18,381 nucleotides of DNA, from NCBI GenBank assembly GCA_900551945.1, contig URYE01000058.1, positions 1-18,381 of the forward strand. Direction: 5' to 3'. Position 1 is the stretch's first letter, and every line of letters starts with the position of its first letter. The notes below the pieces were generated by a model that searched no databases, had not been told where the DNA came from, and saw only the letters and a program-made list of their open reading frames with translations. The stretch comes from an uncultured Eubacterium sp. GTDB lineage: Bacteria > Bacillota > Clostridia > Lachnospirales > Lachnospiraceae. Below, in pieces: positions 15,333-18,381 of this stretch. A program made the position numbers and the translations under genes.

Positions 15333-18300
15333 ATGATAAAGAAGAAATTGTTTAAGTATGGTTCAGTGTTTATGTGTGCAGCTTTGATGGCTTGTAGTCT
15401 TGCAGCATGTTCAACTAATTCATCTAAGGTAGAAAGCGCAACAGCAGTAAGTGTTGGGGCTTCAAATGACAGTGAAAGTATTTTACAAAATGCTCTAACA
15501 GATACATTAAATGCTGCTTCAGATACAAAGGCAAACAACGTATCAACAGAAAAAAAGACTAATTCAAAAGATGAAACTGTTTATGTATTTACAGATGTAA
15601 CAGGTAAGCAAGATCATGTTATTGTTAATGAGAAGTTAAATAATGTAACAGGTGCTTCTACAATACAAGATTTTTCAAAGTTAAGTAATATTAAGAACTT
15701 AACAGGTGATGAAACATCAACAACAGGAAGTGATAATAAGCTTACATGGGCAGCAGATGGCAATAGCATTACTTATCAAGGAACAACAACACAGCAGACT
15801 CCTGTAACAATTAAGGTTACTTATTACCTTGATGGAAAAGAAATCTCAGCAGATAAGCTTGCAGGACAGAGTGGTAAGGTTAAGATAAGATTTGACTATA
15901 CTAATAATGAGAAGAAGACTATCACTGTAAATGGCAAAGAACAAATAGCTTATGTACCATTTACAGTGCTTACAGGAATGGTTCTTCCAAAAGATACATT
16001 CTCTAATATTGAAGTTACAAATGGTAAAGTAACACAAGTAAATGACAACAATATAGTAATTGGTGCAGCTATGCCAGGCTTAAAAGATAGTCTTGACCTT
16101 GAACTTGGTGATGAAACACTTGATATTGATATTCCTGAGTATTTTGAAGTAACAGCAGATGCTAAGGACTTTGAATTAAATGATGTTATGTCAGTAGCTA
16201 CAAGTAGTATATTTGCAGATGTAGATGTTGACTCAATTAATATTGACGATGTTAAAGACCAGATGGACGATTTGCAAGACGCTTCTAATCAGTTAATGGA
16301 TGGTACTTCAACTCTTGCAGATGGTACTGATACATTAAAAGACGGAACAAGTCAGTTAGCAGACGGAGCAAGTCAGTTAGTAGATGGAGCAAGTCAGTTA
16401 GCAGATGGTACTGGTGAATTAAATAGTCAAGTTCCAACACTTACAGATGGGGTATCACAATTAGCATCTGGAGCAAGTCAGTTAGCAGATGGTACAGGTG
16501 AACTTAATAGTAAAGTACCAACACTTACAAGTGGTATTTCACAGTTAGCAGATGGAGCAGGTCAGTTAGCAAATGGAACTGGCGAACTTAATAGTAAAGT
16601 ACCAACACTTACAAGTGGTATTTCACAGCTTGCGTCTGGAGCAAGTCAGTTAGCAGCAGGAACAGGTGAACTTAATGGAAAAGTACCAACACTTACAAGT
16701 GGTATTTCACAGTTAGCATCTGGAGCAAGTCAGTTAGCAAGTGGAACAGGCGAACTTAATGGAAAAGTACCAGCTCTTACAAGTGGTATTTCACAAGTTG
16801 ATGAAGGAGCTGGTCAGTTATCAACAGGACTTAATCAGTTATTCTCTAAAATGCCAACACTTACAAGTGGTATTTCACAACTTAATGACGGTTCAGGACA
16901 ACTCGCTGATGGTACTAACAAATTAAATGAAGGCGTTATGGCATTAAAGAAAGGAACAAGTAAGCTTGCTTCTGATACAGAAGGACTTGGCGCATTACAA
17001 AGTGGTGTATCAGCATATACAGATGGTGTATCAACAGCAAATGACGGAGCTGATACATTAAAGACAGGAACACAGCAGGTAACTGATGGTCTTACAACTC
17101 TTGCTGGAAGCTTTGCAGGAGATGGAACAGAAGCTAATCCTGGTATTGTAAATGGTATGGAAAGTCTTGAAAGTGGAGCTGAACAGCTTGATGCTGGTAT
17201 TGGTAAACTTGCTAGTACATTGAATAGCTCATTTGAACAAATTAATCAACAGGCACAGGCATATGATAATAGCTCTACACTTGCACAGGCACAGACAATT
17301 GAAAATAATATTGGTGGAGCTGTAAATGCAATGTTAGCTCAGTTAGGCAATGCTAATCTTGCAATTACACCATACACAGACATGAATAAAACAATAGACA
17401 ATGCTACAACTCAGGCTTTGTATACAAAATATATGGATGCTTATCAGTTTGTAATAACTAATGAAAGTAATCCTATTATCGCAGGTATTAATCAAACATT
17501 AGCAGCTTCTGGTACTCAGTTTACAAATCTTGGAGCTGTATATAATGCACAAATGGGACTTTTATTCCAGACAGTAAGCAATCAGAGTATATCAGGAGCT
17601 TTAACACAGGTATATAATACAGCTACACAGACACAAGACCCTGAAACAGGAATGAACCTTTCACAAAGTCTTGCAACATTAAAGGCAGGTTCATCACAGT
17701 TAAGCAATGGTATTTCAACAGTTAAAGCTGGTATTGGTACACTTGATGAACTTACAGCTAACACACCTCTTGCAGCACATACAACAGTGTGTCAGGCACT
17801 TAACGCATTAATAAGTGGAAGTGCTCAGGTAAATGAGGGAGCAGGACAGTTAAAGGCTGGTCTTTCTAAATTAACAGCTAATAATGATACATTAAATAGT
17901 GGAATGTCATCAGCAGTTGAGGGTGCTAAACAGCTTGACGCAGGTGCAGACCAACTTACAGATGCGAACAACGGTGTTCCAGCTTTAGTAACAGGAGCAA
18001 ATCAGCTTAAGGCAGGCTTAGGTCAGCTTGTTGAGTCAACACCTGAACTTACAACTGGTGTAAACGCATTAAACGATGGTGCAAAGCAATTAAAGATTGG
18101 TACAGCTCAGTTAAATGAAGGCGCAGGAGCATTGGCTCTTGGTGTCGCTGCATTAGATACAGGAGCAAATCAGCTTAAAGATGGAACAAACGCATTAAAC
18201 GACGGAGCAGGAGCATTAGCAGATGGAGTTGCTGTATTAGACACAGGAGCAAATCAGCTTAAAGATGGAACAAACGCATTAAATGACGGAGCAGGAGCAT

Positions 18301-18381
18301 TAGCAGATGGAGTTGCTGCATTAGACACAGGAGCAAATCAGCTTAAAGATGGAACAAACGCATTAAACGACGGAGCAGGAG
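15333..18381 (+). CDS. Large xxxLxxG heptad-repeat lipoprotein (YhgE/Pip-related repeat type), 3' end outside the window
   Basis: The frame is open from ATG 15333 to the window edge, 1016 complete codons, and ends beyond it. GGAG (15323-15326) precedes the ATG; an in-frame ATG at 15321 overlaps that site and is less likely. Residues 1-26 are a lipoprotein signal ending in the lipobox LAAC, so C26 should be lipidated and the protein held outside the membrane. Residues about 75-300 look beta-rich and not repetitive. From about 305 on, the protein is mostly heptads of the form xxxLxxG (DGTSQLA, SGASQLA and the like), broken by a non-repeat stretch at about 631-780. Such repeats are known from YhgE/Pip proteins and from proteins encoded beside MMPL exporters. 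I infer a long extracellular helical stalk or adaptor working with the MMPL protein; a C-terminal membrane segment may lie beyond the edge. Confidence 0.85.
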   Translation, partial: MIKKKLFKYGSVFMCAALMACSLAACSTNSSKVESATAVSVGASNDSESILQNALTDTLNAASDTKANNVSTEKKTNSKDETVYVFTDVTGKQDHVIVNEKLNNVTGASTIQDFSKLSNIKNLTGDETSTTGSDNKLTWAADGNSITYQGTTTQQTPVTIKVTYYLDGKEISADKLAGQSGKVKIRFDYTNNEKKTITVNGKEQIAYVPFTVLTGMVLPKDTFSNIEVTNGKVTQVNDNNIVIGAAMPGLKDSLDLELGDETLDIDIPEYFEVTADAKDFELNDVMSVATSSIFADVDVDSINIDDVKDQMDDLQDASNQLMDGTSTLADGTDTLKDGTSQLADGASQLVDGASQLADGTGELNSQVPTLTDGVSQLASGASQLADGTGELNSKVPTLTSGISQLADGAGQLANGTGELNSKVPTLTSGISQLASGASQLAAGTGELNGKVPTLTSGISQLASGASQLASGTGELNGKVPALTSGISQVDEGAGQLSTGLNQLFSKMPTLTSGISQLNDGSGQLADGTNKLNEGVMALKKGTSKLASDTEGLGALQSGVSAYTDGVSTANDGADTLKTGTQQVTDGLTTLAGSFAGDGTEANPGIVNGMESLESGAEQLDAGIGKLASTLNSSFEQINQQAQAYDNSSTLAQAQTIENNIGGAVNAMLAQLGNANLAITPYTDMNKTIDNATTQALYTKYMDAYQFVITNESNPIIAGINQTLAASGTQFTNLGAVYNAQMGLLFQTVSNQSISGALTQVYNTATQTQDPETGMNLSQSLATLKAGSSQLSNGISTVKAGIGTLDELTANTPLAAHTTVCQALNALISGSAQVNEGAGQLKAGLSKLTANNDTLNSGMSSAVEGAKQLDAGADQLTDANNGVPALVTGANQLKAGLGQLVESTPELTTGVNALNDGAKQLKIGTAQLNEGAGALALGVAALDTGANQLKDGTNALNDGAGALADGVAVLDTGANQLKDGTNALNDGAGALADGVAALDTGANQLKDGTNALNDGAG
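16401..16904 (+). repeat. Six tandem 84-bp repeats inside the lipoprotein gene
   Basis: Copies start at 16401, 16485, 16569, 16653, 16737 and 16821. Each encodes 28 residues, four heptads, built around GTGELN.KVPTLTSGISQL. Copies 2-5 are nearly identical in DNA; copies 1 and 6 are diverged. Just upstream (about 16340-16400) the single 21-bp heptad itself repeats. They code for residues 357-524. Confidence 0.95.
18120..18381 (+). repeat. Second array of 84-bp repeats, cut by the window edge
   Basis: Copies start at 18120, 18204, 18288 and 18372, the last cut after ten bases. Each encodes GAGALADGVAALDTGANQLK plus DGTNALND. Copies 2 and 3 differ at only a few bases. The sequence of the unit differs from the first array but the 84-bp period is the same. 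Confidence 0.95.

Noticed and set aside
15293..15538. Minus-strand open frame of 81 codons at the start of the lipoprotein gene
   Set aside because: It lies opposite the signal peptide and first part of a well-supported gene and has no features of its own.
16741..16926. Plus-strand open frame of 61 codons inside the repeats
   Set aside because: It is a shifted reading of the 84-bp repeat array, which is fully open in the main frame.
1..18381. CRISPR array, insertion sequence, prophage or integrated element
   Set aside because: No spaced direct repeats, transposase or integrase frames, or attachment repeats were seen; the tRNA end at the left edge has no second copy in the window.

Overview
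The window is AT-rich DNA (about one third G+C by eye) with short Shine-Dalgarno sites and a Bacillus-like chromosomal cluster, read as decarboxylase, kinase, yaaR, holB, ricT, trmN6-like and rsmI. A tRNA without an encoded CCA end and several proteins of a style common in gut Clostridia add to this. A low-GC Gram-positive of the class Clostridia, probably Lachnospiraceae, is the best guess. It rests on gene style and order, not on a marker gene.

Layout. 1-104: 3' part of tRNA-Phe and its terminator. 375-1505: a membrane-anchored L,D-transpeptidase as a single-gene unit ending in a clear terminator. 1718-8531: seven co-directional housekeeping genes for PLP decarboxylase, guanylate-kinase-like protein, YaaR, DNA polymerase III delta', RicT, tRNA methyltransferase and RsmI. 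A good internal promoter and a folded leader precede ricT. 8777-12055: endonuclease IV, then an AlgI/DltB-type MBOAT acyltransferase and an SGNH hydrolase, ending in a strong terminator. 12147-12800: a TetR repressor on the minus strand. 13146 to the right edge: an MMPL/RND-type exporter and a very large heptad-repeat lipoprotein that runs off the window.

How the genes fit together. The MBOAT and SGNH proteins form a plausible two-protein machine for O-acetylating an extracellular polymer. TetR, MMPL and the lipoprotein look like one regulated export module: three copies of a 13-bp palindrome lie between tetR and mmpL, one of them on the mmpL -35 box. The ricT cluster joins DNA replication, RNA maturation and RNA methylation functions, as in Bacillus.

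Points for a second look: the folded leader before a ricT that lacks a Shine-Dalgarno site; two diverged copies of a two-hairpin element, each placed directly after a terminator; 84-bp tandem arrays in the lipoprotein gene; the triple operator; and a guanylate-kinase-like protein with an altered GMP pocket.
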